Positions 6,584-14,500 of a DNA stretch of 41,843 nucleotides are shown piece after piece (position 1 is the first letter of the stretch; every line of letters begins with the position of its first letter). Both the position numbers and the translations under genes were made by a program. The notes below the pieces were generated by a model, which saw only the letters and a program-made list of their open reading frames with translations, ran no database searches and was not told the origin of the DNA. The DNA is from Streptomyces griseoluteus (GTDB taxonomy: Bacteria; Actinomycetota; Actinomycetes; Streptomycetales; Streptomycetaceae), in contig JOBE01000056.1 in NCBI GenBank assembly GCA_000717735.1, forward strand, positions 1-41,843. The letters are read 5' to 3'.

Positions 6584-8337
6584 CAGTACTTACGCTCCAT
6601 CGGCTGGTAGCGGGTCTGGACGACCGGCTTGTAGTCGAGACGGACGGTCTCGGAGCCGTCCTCGCCGACCTCGCGGTACGCCATGGTGTGGCGCATGAAG
6701 TTGACGTCGTCGCGGTTCGGGTAGTCCTCGCGGTAGTGACCGCCGCGGGACTCCTTGCGCGCCAGGGCCGAGACGGCCATGACCTCGGCCAGTTCGAGCA
6801 GGTTGCCCAGCTCGATGGCCTCCAGGAGGTCCGTGTTGAAGCGCTTGCCCTTGTCCTGGATGGACACGTTCTCGTAGCGCTCGCGCAGCTCGGCGATCTT
6901 CTCGACGGCCGTCTTGATGGTCTGCTCCGTACGGAACACCATCACGTTGGCGTCCATCGTCTCCTGGAGCTCACGGCGCAGGTCGGCGACCCGCTCGTTG
7001 CCCGTGGAGTTGCGCAGCTTCTCGATCTGCGCGACGACGAGGGACTCCGGGTTCTCCGGCAGCTCGACGTAGTCGTGCTTGGCGGAGTACTCGGCGGCGG
7101 CGATGCCGGAGCGCTTGCCGAAGACGTTGATGTCGAGCAGCGAGTTGGTGCCGAGGCGGTTGGCGCCGTGCACCGACACGCAGGCGACCTCGCCGGCCGC
7201 GTACAGGCCCGGGACGACCGTGGTGTTGTCCGAGAGGACCTCACCCTGGACGTTCGTCGGGATGCCGCCCATGGCGTAGTGCGCGGTGGGCTGGATCGGG
7301 ATCGGGTCCGTGTACGGCTCGATGCCGAGGTACGTACGGGCGAACTCGGTGATGTCCGGGAGCTTGGCGTCGAGCTGCTCCGGCGGAAGGTGCGTCAGGT
7401 CCAGGAAGACGTGGTCGCCCTCGGGACCGCAGCCGCGGCCCTCGCGGATCTCCGTGTAGATGGAGCGGGAGACGACGTCACGGGACGCGAGGTCCTTCAT
7501 GACCGGCGCGTACTTCTCCATGAAGCGCTCGCCGTCCTTGTTGCGGAGGATGCCGCCCTCACCGCGGGCGCCCTCCGTGAGAAGGATGCCCATGCGCCAG
7601 ATGCCCGTCGGGTGGAACTGGAAGAACTCCATGTCCTCCAGGGGCAGGCCGCGGCGGTAGCAGGCGGCCTGGCCGTCACCGGTCAGGGTGTGCGCGTTGG
7701 AGGTCACCTTGAAGAACTTGCCGGTGCCGCCGGACGCGTAGATCACGGCCTTGGCCTGGAAGATGTGGATCTCGCCGGTGGCCAGCTCGTAGGCGACGAC
7801 GCCCGCGGAGTGCTTCACGCCGTCGATCTCGGTGATCAGCTGGTCCAGGACGTAGAACTCGTTGAAGAACTCCACGCCCTCCTTGACGCAGTTCTGGTAC
7901 AGCGTCTGGAGGATCATGTGGCCGGTGCGGTCCGCGGCGTAGCAGGACCGGCGGACCGGGGCCTCGCCGTGGTTGCGGGAGTGACCGCCGAAGCGGCGCT
8001 GGTCGATGGTGCCGTTCGGGGTGCGGTTGAACGGCAGGCCCATCTTCTCCAGGTCGAGGACGGCGTCGATGGCCTCCTTCGCCAGGATCTCGGCGGCGTC
8101 CTGGTCGACCAGGTAGTCACCGCCCTTGACCGTGTCGAAGGTGTGCCACTCCCAGTTGTCCTCCTCCACGTTGGCGAGCGCGGCGGCCATGCCGCCCTGC
8201 GCGGCGCCCGTGTGGGAGCGGGTGGGGTAGAGCTTCGTCAGCACGGCGGTGCGGCTGCGCTTCGTCGACTCGATGGCGGCGCGCATGCCGGCGCCACCGG
8301 CGCCGACGATGACGGTGTCGTACTTGTGGATCTTCAT
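6583..8337 (-). CDS. sdhA: succinate dehydrogenase flavoprotein subunit
   Basis: 584 residues. It oxidises succinate to fumarate at the inner face of the membrane. The N-terminal FAD dinucleotide-binding motif is DTVIVGAGGAGMRAAIE, the FAD-attachment region is RSHTGAAQGGM, and conserved active-site stretches include RRFGGHSR and VHGANRLGTNSLLD. Length is normal. The gene lies 25 bases after sdhD and overlaps sdhB by one base. It is a core TCA cycle and respiratory gene; base composition and codon use match its neighbours. Confidence 0.98.
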   Translation of the reverse strand: MKIHKYDTVIVGAGGAGMRAAIESTKRSRTAVLTKLYPTRSHTGAAQGGMAAALANVEEDNWEWHTFDTVKGGDYLVDQDAAEILAKEAIDAVLDLEKMGLPFNRTPNGTIDQRRFGGHSRNHGEAPVRRSCYAADRTGHMILQTLYQNCVKEGVEFFNEFYVLDQLITEIDGVKHSAGVVAYELATGEIHIFQAKAVIYASGGTGKFFKVTSNAHTLTGDGQAACYRRGLPLEDMEFFQFHPTGIWRMGILLTEGARGEGGILRNKDGERFMEKYAPVMKDLASRDVVSRSIYTEIREGRGCGPEGDHVFLDLTHLPPEQLDAKLPDITEFARTYLGIEPYTDPIPIQPTAHYAMGGIPTNVQGEVLSDNTTVVPGLYAAGEVACVSVHGANRLGTNSLLDINVFGKRSGIAAAEYSAKHDYVELPENPESLVVAQIEKLRNSTGNERVADLRRELQETMDANVMVFRTEQTIKTAVEKIAELRERYENVSIQDKGKRFNTDLLEAIELGNLLELAEVMAVSALARKESRGGHYREDYPNRDDVNFMRHTMAYREVGEDGSETVRLDYKPVVQTRYQPMERKY

Positions 8338-8362
8338 GACGTGGATTACCTCAGCCCCGTGC

Positions 8363-8842
8363 CTAGCGGATGTTCGGGTCGAAGGTGAAGATCACCAGCG
8401 TGCCCAGAAGGATGGTGAACACCGTGGCGGTGTACAGCAGGCCCTTGAGCCACAGGCGCGTGTTGGCCCGCTCCGCGTAGTCGTTGATGACGGTACGGAG
8501 GCCGTTGGCGCCGTGCAGCATGGCGAGCCAGAGCATCAGCAGGTCCCAGACCTGCCAGAACGGGGACGCCCAGCGGCCGGCCACGAAGGCGAAGCCGATC
8601 TTGGAGACGCCGCCGTCCAGGAAGAGCTGGATCAGCAGGTGGCCGAGAACCAGGACGACCAGGACGATGCCCGAGAGGCGCATGAAGAGCCACGCGGCCA
8701 TCTCGAAGTTGCCGCGGGTCGCCTTCGGCGTCTTGCCGGTGCGCTTGCGGGGGGCCTCGATGTACGGCGCGGGGTTGTCCACGTCGTAGACGGCGCCGCC
8801 CTCGACGGGGCCGATCGTGGAGGAGGTGGTGTCAGCAGACAT
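8363..8842 (-). CDS. sdhD: succinate dehydrogenase hydrophobic membrane anchor subunit
   Basis: 159 residues. A soluble N-terminal tail of about 45 residues is followed by three hydrophobic segments (roughly 48-70, 90-110, 130-152). The loop LHGANGLRTVINDY is typical of SdhD, and the His in VLGHLLIQ is a candidate haem ligand. Together with SdhC it forms the quinone site and anchors SdhAB in the membrane. It sits 8 bases after sdhC and 25 before sdhA in one operon. Confidence 0.93.
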   Translation of the reverse strand: MSADTTSSTIGPVEGGAVYDVDNPAPYIEAPRKRTGKTPKATRGNFEMAAWLFMRLSGIVLVVLVLGHLLIQLFLDGGVSKIGFAFVAGRWASPFWQVWDLLMLWLAMLHGANGLRTVINDYAERANTRLWLKGLLYTATVFTILLGTLVIFTFDPNIR

Positions 8843-8850
8843 GTCTGGCG

Positions 8851-9231
8851 TCAGCTCCCGAACAGTTCACGTGCGGCGTGCCCGAGGATCGGGTACAGCG
8901 AGAAGGCCATCAGCACGACCCAGATGCCCACGACGGTCCAGAGCATCTGCTTCTGGTAGCGCGGGCCCTTGGACCAGAAGTCCACGGCGATGACCCGGAG
9001 GCCGTTCAGCGCGTGGAAGAGGATGGCAGCGACGAGGCCGTACTCGAGGAGAGCGACGATCGGCGTCTTGTAGGTCGCGACGACCTCGTCGTACGCCTCG
9101 GGGGAGACGCGGACGAGAGCGGTGTCCAGCACGTGTACGAACAGGAAGAAGAAGATGAGGACGCCGGTGACTCGATGAGCCACCCAGCTCCACATTCCTT
9201 CCCGGCCGCGGTACAGCGTTCCAGCCGGCAC
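8851..9231 (-). CDS. sdhC: succinate dehydrogenase cytochrome b556 subunit
   Basis: 126 residues with a GTG start at 9231, fixed by a clear GGAGGG ribosome-binding site (minus strand, 9239-9244) seven bases before it. Three membrane helices are visible, with the family motif WSWVAHRVTGVLIFFFLFVHVLD; SHRVTG-like residues contribute to quinone binding and the His in LFVHVLD or LFHALNGLR are haem ligand candidates. It is the first gene of sdhCDAB, so the operon promoter lies in 9245-9423. A TACGAT -10 candidate on the minus strand is visible there, without a good -35. Confidence 0.94.
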   Translation of the reverse strand: MPAGTLYRGREGMWSWVAHRVTGVLIFFFLFVHVLDTALVRVSPEAYDEVVATYKTPIVALLEYGLVAAILFHALNGLRVIAVDFWSKGPRYQKQMLWTVVGIWVVLMAFSLYPILGHAARELFGS

Positions 9232-9423
9232 GGAAAAACCCTCCGGGAGCGGGGATCAGGGTCGGCCGGCTTCTCTGTCGGTCTGACCCGGCCGGGTACG
9301 GTCCACCGGCCCCGGTCATCGTAGCGACGACTTGTCGGTTCGCTCGCGCGGGGTCCATCGGTGTGATCAAACAGGCACGGACGGGCTATCGCGGAGACCG
9401 GAATCGCCGCATTACGGACGGAT

Positions 9424-9909
9424 TCACGGTCCGGAGTGTCGGGCTGTGAGCCCTTCGGCGAGCCGGAAGGCCAGCCGGGCGCGGGCGAGCCGCCTCAGTT
9501 CGTCGGCGGCGATCACTCGTTCCTCCTCCGGTTCGTTGCCGAGACGTGACCGGATGCCTGCCAAAACCTGGTCGAGGCGCTCCCCGGGACGCACTCCGTC
9601 GAGGCTGATCACGAACGCGTGTCCGAAGCTGCTCTCGTACGCGGCGTGGGCGGCCCGCAGCGCCGTCCGGGCGGCCGGCGGGGCGTCCGGGTGCGGCAGC
9701 GCGGAGGACTCGGCGGCCAGGGCCTCGTCGAGATCGGCGCGGGACAGGTCGTACCCGGCCTCGTCGGCGGCGGCGAGCAGGGCGTCCAGGGTGGGGTACG
9801 GGCGATGCGCCGCCACCCGTTCGGCCCAACGGAGGCTGTGGCAGCAGGAGAGGAGCAGCGCCTCGGCCTCGACGGGCGCGGCGGCGTTGAAGCCGGTGAG
9901 CCCGCGCAC
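9424..9909 (-). CDS. uraD: 2-oxo-4-hydroxy-4-carboxy-5-ureidoimidazoline (OHCU) decarboxylase
   Basis: About 161 residues. The family enzyme decarboxylates OHCU to S-allantoin, the last step of urate breakdown. Seen in the sequence: GLTGFNAAAPVEAEALLLSCCHSLRWAERVAA at the N-terminus, the catalytic His-Pro-Asp region (ALPHPDAPP), the helix AAYESSFGHAFVIS, and the C-terminal GNEPEEERVIAADELRRLARARL. Start choice is uncertain: GTG 9909 gives normal family length but has no ribosome-binding site, and an in-frame TTG about 150 bases upstream would add a non-conserved tail. No other urate pathway gene is in the window, so the gene is separated from its pathway partners. It is transcribed toward sdhC. 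Confidence 0.82.
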   Translation of the reverse strand: MRGLTGFNAAAPVEAEALLLSCCHSLRWAERVAAHRPYPTLDALLAAADEAGYDLSRADLDEALAAESSALPHPDAPPAARTALRAAHAAYESSFGHAFVISLDGVRPGERLDQVLAGIRSRLGNEPEEERVIAADELRRLARARLAFRLAEGLTARHSGP

Positions 9910-10131
9910 GGGGCCGTGGGTGGCCGGGCCCTTGTTCTGAGCGGGTATGACGGCGGTGGCGGACGTTCCCGTGGAGCCCGGCTTCCGGCGGGGGACGTGG
10001 GTGTCGCTGGTCAGCGTGGGCTCCGGTACTCCGGGACGGGTGGGGTGGACGTGACTCAACGTTATCGACGGGACGAGGGAAGTGTCCGACGGATGCGCGA
10101 ATTTCACCCGGAAGGGAGAGTTTCGGAACAA

Positions 10132-10209
10132 GTGACGGAAGATCCGGTTCCGTGACGAGTGACGCGTGACGCGCGACAGACACATGGGTGACGGACTGTA
10201 TGAGTGACG
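10132..10209. repeat. cluster of GTGACG direct repeats between uraD and the GH20 gene
   Basis: Six copies of GTGACG start at 10132, 10152, 10159, 10166, 10188 and 10204; the middle three are exactly 7 bp apart. The whole 9910-10267 gap (358 bases, unless uraD starts further upstream) otherwise shows only a CGGAAC/GTTCCG inverted pair near 10124-10152. The repeats could be regulator sites for either divergent gene. Confidence 0.5.
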
Positions 10210-10267
10210 GATGAGCGGGTCCGTTCCCCCGATTGGCCGGACCGTCCGCCGTACGGGAGGATTCCGA

Positions 10268-11902
10268 ATGATGCGGTACTCCATACGGGCGCCCCACAAG
10301 GGCCCCGCACTCCTGGCGACCGCGGTGGCACTGGCCACCGTGGCGGCCTGCTCCGGCGGATCGCCGAGCGGACCCCCCAGTCCCCCCTCGCCCGGGACAC
10401 CGTCCGGCGGTACGTCGACGAGCGCCGCGCCCACCAGCGCGCCGCCGAGCCCGACGCCCACGCCCACCCGTACCTACCCCCTCTCCACCGCGCCCCGCAC
10501 CGTCCCCGCCGTCCGCGCCCACGAGGCCGCCCGCGGCCCCGGCTGGAAGCCCGCGCCGACCGGAGGGGTCGTCGTCGCCGCGAACAGCACGGCCCTCGCC
10601 GACGAGGGGAGGCTGCTCGCCGGGGAGCTGGGCATCCCGTACCGCGGCGCCGTCGCCGCGGGACCCGGGGACGTCGAGCTGGCCCTCGGGGCGAAGGGCG
10701 GCGCCCCCGAGTCGTACACCCTCACCGTCCGCGACAACCGGGTCCGGATCAGCGGCCCCGACGAGGCCGGCGTCTTCTACGGCACCCGCACCCTCAAGCA
10801 GTCGGTGAAGGGCTCGGGCGCGATGCCCGAGGGCACCGTCACCGACGCCCCCGCGAAGCCGCAGCGCGGACTGAACCTCGACATCGCCCGCAAGTTCTTC
10901 ACCGCGGAGTGGATCGAGGCCCGGCTCCGGGAGATGGCCGACCTCAAGCTCAACCAGTTCGGTCTGCACTTCTCCGACGACCAGGGCTTCCGGATCGCCT
11001 CGGACACCCACCCCGAGATCGTCTCGGCCCAGCACCTCACCAAGGCCGAGATCCGCCGGATCCTCGCCCTCGCGCGGAGCCTGCACATCACCGTCGTCCC
11101 CGAGATCGACTCGCCGGGACACCTCGGCGCCGTCCTGCGCGCGTACCCGGACCTCCAGCTGCGCAACGTCCAGGGGGTCCCGCGCCAGGGCGCGATCGAC
11201 ATCTCCAAGCCGGCGTCCGCGCGGCTCGTCGACGAGCTGCTGCGCGAGTACGCCGCCCTCTTCCCCGGGGGCTGGTTCCACGTCGGCGCCGACGAGTACC
11301 AGGCGCTGACCGTCCGCTCGCCCGAGGCCTCCTATCCGCAGCTGGCCACGGCGGCCCGCCAGAAGTACGGGGCCCAGGCGCGCGTCCAGGACCTGGCGGA
11401 GGGCTGGCTGAACGACCGCGCGGCGGTGGTGCGCGGCACCGGCAAGACGGCGAAGGCCTGGAACGACGGCTTCTTCCGCGGCGGCGTCGTCCACGCCGAC
11501 AAGGGCATCGAGGTCGAGTACTGGACCGGCAAGGAGATCGGGGCCAGGCCGCCGGCCGAGTACCTGGCCGAGGGCCGCAAGGTCGTGAACCTCAACGACG
11601 AGTACCTCTACTACGTCCTCGGCGAGCCGAACCAGTTCACGTACCCCACCGGCCGCCGCATCTACGAACAGTGGACGCCGCTCGTCCTGCGCGGCACGAC
11701 CCCCGTCCCCGCGCGGTACGACTCCCAGATCCTGGGCGCCCGCTTCGCGGTCTGGTGCGACCTGTCCCGCTCGCAGACCCAGGCACAGGTGGCGGAGGGC
11801 ATCCGGATGCCCCTGACGGCACTCGCCCAGAAGGTCTGGAGCCCGACGAAGCCGGCGCTGACCTGGGATCAGTTCCGGGCCTTGGCAGCGAGGGTGCGCT
11901 GA
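10268..11902 (+). CDS. secreted GH20 beta-N-acetylhexosaminidase, lipoprotein
   Basis: 544 residues from ATG 10268, chosen because GGAGG at 10256-10260 is seven bases upstream. The signal peptide ends in a lipobox (TVAAC, lipidated Cys28), followed by a Ser/Pro/Thr linker to about residue 75. A GH20b N-terminal domain (VVVAANSTALADEG to GTRTLKQSV) leads into the TIM barrel starting RGLNLDIARKFF. The catalytic pair is Asp342-Glu343 in WFHVGADEY, where Asp orients the substrate N-acetyl group and Glu is the acid. Such enzymes release terminal GlcNAc from chitin oligomers or cell-wall fragments outside the cell. I looked for a DasR-type site upstream and saw none. Confidence 0.93.
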   Translation: MMRYSIRAPHKGPALLATAVALATVAACSGGSPSGPPSPPSPGTPSGGTSTSAAPTSAPPSPTPTPTRTYPLSTAPRTVPAVRAHEAARGPGWKPAPTGGVVVAANSTALADEGRLLAGELGIPYRGAVAAGPGDVELALGAKGGAPESYTLTVRDNRVRISGPDEAGVFYGTRTLKQSVKGSGAMPEGTVTDAPAKPQRGLNLDIARKFFTAEWIEARLREMADLKLNQFGLHFSDDQGFRIASDTHPEIVSAQHLTKAEIRRILALARSLHITVVPEIDSPGHLGAVLRAYPDLQLRNVQGVPRQGAIDISKPASARLVDELLREYAALFPGGWFHVGADEYQALTVRSPEASYPQLATAARQKYGAQARVQDLAEGWLNDRAAVVRGTGKTAKAWNDGFFRGGVVHADKGIEVEYWTGKEIGARPPAEYLAEGRKVVNLNDEYLYYVLGEPNQFTYPTGRRIYEQWTPLVLRGTTPVPARYDSQILGARFAVWCDLSRSQTQAQVAEGIRMPLTALAQKVWSPTKPALTWDQFRALAARVR

Positions 11903-11931
11903 CACCCGTCATGGACGGGGTCACTCCGGAT

Positions 11932-11993
11932 CACGTAGGTTCCCCCGGCGGCGGCCGCCTGGCCGCCGCACGTTCCTTGGGGGGAACCACGTG
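11932..11993 (+). promoter_or_regulatory. stem that buries the ribosome-binding site and start codon of the DUF4328 gene
   Basis: The left arm 11932-11946 pairs with 11980-11993 over 14 bp with a single bulged A (11937). The right arm contains the G-rich ribosome-binding site and the GTG start codon itself (11991-11993). A second perfect stem, 11948-11956 with 11961-11969 and a 4-base loop, sits inside. Read from the GH20 gene, this structure would hide the start; it could equally serve as the GH20 terminator. Confidence 0.65.
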
Positions 11994-12635
11994 CTTGTAC
12001 TCCGAAACCCGAACGGCCTCTCGTACGCCGTCATGGTCCTGCTCGCCGGCAACATCGTCTTCGACGTCCTGCTCGGCGCGATCGAGCTCCGCTTCCTTCT
12101 CGCCGACGTCACCACGGACTACTTCGACCCGGCCGTGTTCGGGGCACTCGACCTGAACGTGGCCTACAGCATGGCGTACACGCTGTTCGTGGCGACCGGG
12201 ATCGTCTTCATCGTCTGGTTCCACCGGCTGCGGAAGAACGCCGAGGTGTGGGCCGGTGACCTGCAGAGCCGGAAGCCCGGCTGGGCCATCGGCGGCTGGT
12301 TCATCCCGATCGGCAATCTCTGGATTCCGCGCGGGATCGCCGCGGACATCTGGCGGGCCAGCCGCTGGCAGCCGTACGCGGCCGACGGGGTCCGGGAGCT
12401 GACACTGCTGAACGGCTGGTGGACGGTCTGGGTCGCCTCCGTGATCGGGGACCGGATCGCCTCGCAGCTCTACAAGCGTGCCGAGACCCCGGAGGCCTAC
12501 GTCACGGCGTCCTACTGGTCTCTCGGGGACTACGCCCTCGACATCGTCGCCGCCGTCCTCGCCATCTTCTTCGTCCGGCGTCTGACCTCTATGCAGCACG
12601 CCAAGGCCACTGGGATGATTCCGGCCGCGCAGTGA
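11991..12635 (+). CDS. DUF4328 domain-containing membrane protein
   Basis: 214 residues, GTG start at 11991. Four to five membrane segments are visible: about 11-35, 60-80, 105-125, 145-165 and 180-197. The DUF4328 hallmark is the central WFHRLRKNAEV ... PGWAIGGWFIPIGNLWIPRGIAADIW ... TLLNGWWTVWVAS run. The function of the family is unknown. It follows the GH20 gene by 88 bases that hold an unusual stem covering its start codon. A short hairpin (12654-12674) comes after its stop. Confidence 0.88.
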   Translation: MLVLRNPNGLSYAVMVLLAGNIVFDVLLGAIELRFLLADVTTDYFDPAVFGALDLNVAYSMAYTLFVATGIVFIVWFHRLRKNAEVWAGDLQSRKPGWAIGGWFIPIGNLWIPRGIAADIWRASRWQPYAADGVRELTLLNGWWTVWVASVIGDRIASQLYKRAETPEAYVTASYWSLGDYALDIVAAVLAIFFVRRLTSMQHAKATGMIPAAQ

Positions 12636-12653
12636 CGAAAAAGCGCCCCTCGG

Positions 12654-12674
12654 CGCAGTAGTGGAAGTACTGCG
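12654..12674 (+). other. short hairpin after the DUF4328 gene
   Basis: CGCAGTA and TACTGCG pair around a 7-base loop, between the DUF4328 stop and the next gene. It is a weak terminator or processing signal at best. Confidence 0.35.
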
Positions 12675-12701
12675 TCCGCATCGGGTGGCGAGGAGGCGTC
12701 C

Positions 12702-13262
12702 ATGACGTCGAGGAACGGCCGGAGCCTGCTGGAACTGATCGACGGGGCCGACGAGCGGGGGCTGGCCGCGGCCGGCCTCGCCTGCCTCGACCGCTGCCTC
12801 CCGCTGCTCGCCGCCGACCGCGGCGACGTCCTGCGGCCCGTGTGGGCGGCGGTCGCGCGCGGCGACGGACAGGCCTGGGGCGAGGCCGTCGCCAAGGCCC
12901 GCGTCGAACTCGGCGCCGACGGTACGGAGGACGCCGGGGACGTACGCGGGATGCTGGCCGCCGCTCCGGAGACCTGGACCGTCGACGCCCTCCGCGCCTG
13001 GGCCGGCGGATGCTCCGTCACCGCCCTCGTCCTGCACGGCCGGTACGACGCCGCCGAGGTGCCCGACGGCCTCGTCGAGCGCTGCCGGGCGGGGAGCGCG
13101 GAGGGCGCGGGCCCGCTGCTCACCGGGGAACTCCGCCGTCAGCAGGCCGTCCTCGAATCGGTCGCCCACGGCCCGACCGGTCTGCGCCGGGCCCGTGAAC
13201 TCTCCGTCGAGGGCGGCCGGGTGCTGCGCGCGGTCGTCTCGCGCCGGGCCCGCACCGCCTGA
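12702..13262 (+). CDS. hypothetical protein, helical, cytoplasmic
   Basis: 186 residues, ATG 12702 with a good GAGGAGG ribosome-binding site about 8 bases upstream. Composition is Ala/Arg/Leu/Glu-rich with predicted helices throughout, no membrane segment, no signal peptide and no motif I recognise. Two Cys residues (ACLDRCLP) lie near residue 30. Codon usage is like its neighbours, with strong GC third positions, so it is a real gene. It ends convergent to the Clp-N/HTH gene; the 61-base gap holds an 8-bp inverted repeat (13279-13286 with 13309-13316). Confidence 0.75.
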   Translation: MTSRNGRSLLELIDGADERGLAAAGLACLDRCLPLLAADRGDVLRPVWAAVARGDGQAWGEAVAKARVELGADGTEDAGDVRGMLAAAPETWTVDALRAWAGGCSVTALVLHGRYDAAEVPDGLVERCRAGSAEGAGPLLTGELRRQQAVLESVAHGPTGLRRARELSVEGGRVLRAVVSRRARTA

Positions 13263-13323
13263 TCCCTCCAGGCCGTGCCCGGAAAGCCCCTCCTGGGCCG
13301 CGACGCTACTTTCCGGACACGAC

Positions 13324-14073
13324 CTAGGACTCCTGAGGGGACTCCGGGGCCTGGATCGCGACCGAGGCGATCGTCTCGGAGATCTCCCGCTCCGCCGTCG
13401 CCTTGTCCAGGCCGAGCCCGCTCAGGACGCCCTGGCCGTCCTCGTGCTCCAGGAGGGCGAGCAGGATGTGCTCGGTGCCGACGTAGTTGTGCCCGAGGCG
13501 AAGGGCCTCGCGGAACGTCAGCTCCAGGACCTTCTTCGCCGCCGCGTCGTACGGGACGAGCGCGGGCGGCTCCTCGACGGCCGGCGGCAGCGTCGCCGAG
13601 ACGGCCTCGCGGACCTGGTCCAGGGTCACGCCCTGGGACATGATCCAGAACGCCGCGAGCCCCTGGGGCTCCGCGAGCAGGCCGAGCGCCAGGTGGGCGG
13701 TGGTGATCTCGGCGTTGCCGACGGCCGTCGCCTCGTTCTGGGAGGCCATGACCACGTTCCTCGCCCGGGTGGTGAAGCGGTTGAACCCCGCGTTCGCGTC
13801 CATCTTCTCCGCGTCCGGCTCCTTGGGGACGAAACGCTTCTGGGCCGCCTGGCGGGTGACGCCCATGCTGCGGCCGATGTCGGTCCAGGAGGCGCCGGAG
13901 CGCCGGGCCTGGTCCACGAAGTGGCCGATGAGGTGGTCGGCGACATCGCCGAGGTGGTCCGCCGCGATGACCGCGCCGGAGAGCTGCTCCAGGGCGTCGG
14001 GGTGGACCTTCTTGATCGCGTCGATGAGTTCGTCGAGGCGGACGGGAACGGTCGGAACGACTGGATTCGTCAT
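13324..14073 (-). CDS. HTH plus Clp N-terminal (Clp-R) domain protein
   Basis: 249 residues from ATG 14073. The N-terminal half carries a helix-turn-helix at about 60-82 (SWTDIGRSMGVTRQAAQKRF). The C-terminal half (about 95-240) is a double Clp-N repeat, as in the N-terminal domain of ClpA/ClpC: FNRFTTRARNVVMASQNEA, ITTAHLALGLL and LGHNYVGTEHILLALL. There is no AAA+ ATPase domain, so it is not a Clp unfoldase; it may be a DNA-binding protein that senses or recruits the Clp system. A consensus promoter with three TTGACA half-sites just upstream suggests autoregulation. Transcription starts next to the ATG (leaderless). Confidence 0.85.
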   Translation of the reverse strand: MTNPVVPTVPVRLDELIDAIKKVHPDALEQLSGAVIAADHLGDVADHLIGHFVDQARRSGASWTDIGRSMGVTRQAAQKRFVPKEPDAEKMDANAGFNRFTTRARNVVMASQNEATAVGNAEITTAHLALGLLAEPQGLAAFWIMSQGVTLDQVREAVSATLPPAVEEPPALVPYDAAAKKVLELTFREALRLGHNYVGTEHILLALLEHEDGQGVLSGLGLDKATAEREISETIASVAIQAPESPQES

Positions 14074-14080
14074 GAGTGCA

Positions 14081-14122
14081 ACCCTAGGTTGACACCCCTT
14101 CGCTGTCAACCGTTCGTTGACA
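14081..14122 (-). promoter_or_regulatory. promoter and triple half-site operator of the HTH/Clp-N gene
   Basis: On the minus strand, -35 TTGACA (14104-14109), a 17-bp spacer and -10 TAGGGT (14081-14086) end 7 bases before the ATG. The heptamer GTTGACA or its complement occurs at 14088-14094, 14104-14110 and 14116-14122, giving two overlapping perfect inverted repeats that share the middle copy (9-base and 5-base spacers). The middle copy contains the -35 and an outer copy lies in the spacer, as expected for a repressor. Confidence 0.75.
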
Positions 14123-14152
14123 GTGGGGGATCAGACTGCGCCCAGGGCAGGT

Positions 14153-14184
14153 GAGAAGCGCGAGAAGCGCGAGAAGCGCGAGAA
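14153..14184. repeat. 9-bp tandem repeat upstream of the ECF sigma gene
   Basis: GAGAAGCGC is repeated three times plus a partial fourth. The whole gap 14123-14500 has no convincing gene. It holds this repeat, two hairpins and, further on, a TAGCGT -10 candidate at 14415-14420. Confidence 0.8.
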
Positions 14185-14202
14185 AGGGGAGGGGAAATGG
14201 GA

Positions 14203-14273
14203 GACGACCGGGGCCGCCACCCCCCACAGGAGAGGCCCCGGTCGTCGTCCACGGAGCCGCAGCACGGCTCCGT
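14203..14273 (+). terminator. two consecutive hairpins in the sigma-factor leader region
   Basis: The first hairpin has a perfect 13-bp stem (14203-14215 with 14234-14246) and an 18-base loop. The second has a 9-bp stem (14251-14259 with 14265-14273) and a 5-base loop. They lie between the divergent HTH/Clp-N promoter and the sigma gene. They may insulate the sigma gene or attenuate transcription. Confidence 0.55.
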
Positions 14274-14500
14274 ACTCCGTTCAGCGCCGAGGCTGCGTTT
14301 TCTGTCACACCGCGACCGCGCCCGCGTCCGGCACCCGAGGGACACGTCGTCACCCAGAGGTTGCAAGTTGCACAAAGACCCCGGATCGCGTGGACGCGGC
14401 GCCGGAAGACGACGTAGCGTGCACATGCGCGAGGCGGCGTGGGCGGTGGTGACCAGCCGCGATGAAGCGACCGACGCGACCGACGAACAGGGTTTGGGGA

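Noticed and set aside
6688..8388. 566-codon frame opposite sdhA
   Set aside because: Val/Gly/Asp/Leu-rich shadow of the sdhA codon pattern, no motif and no ribosome-binding site.
14104..14122. ClgR-type site upstream of the HTH/Clp-N gene
   Set aside because: The bases resemble part of the ClgR box as I remember it, but the required GCG-spaced dyad is not there; the TTGACA repeats explain the symmetry better.
14153..14184. CRISPR-like repeat
   Set aside because: The units are 9 bp and directly adjacent, with no spacers.
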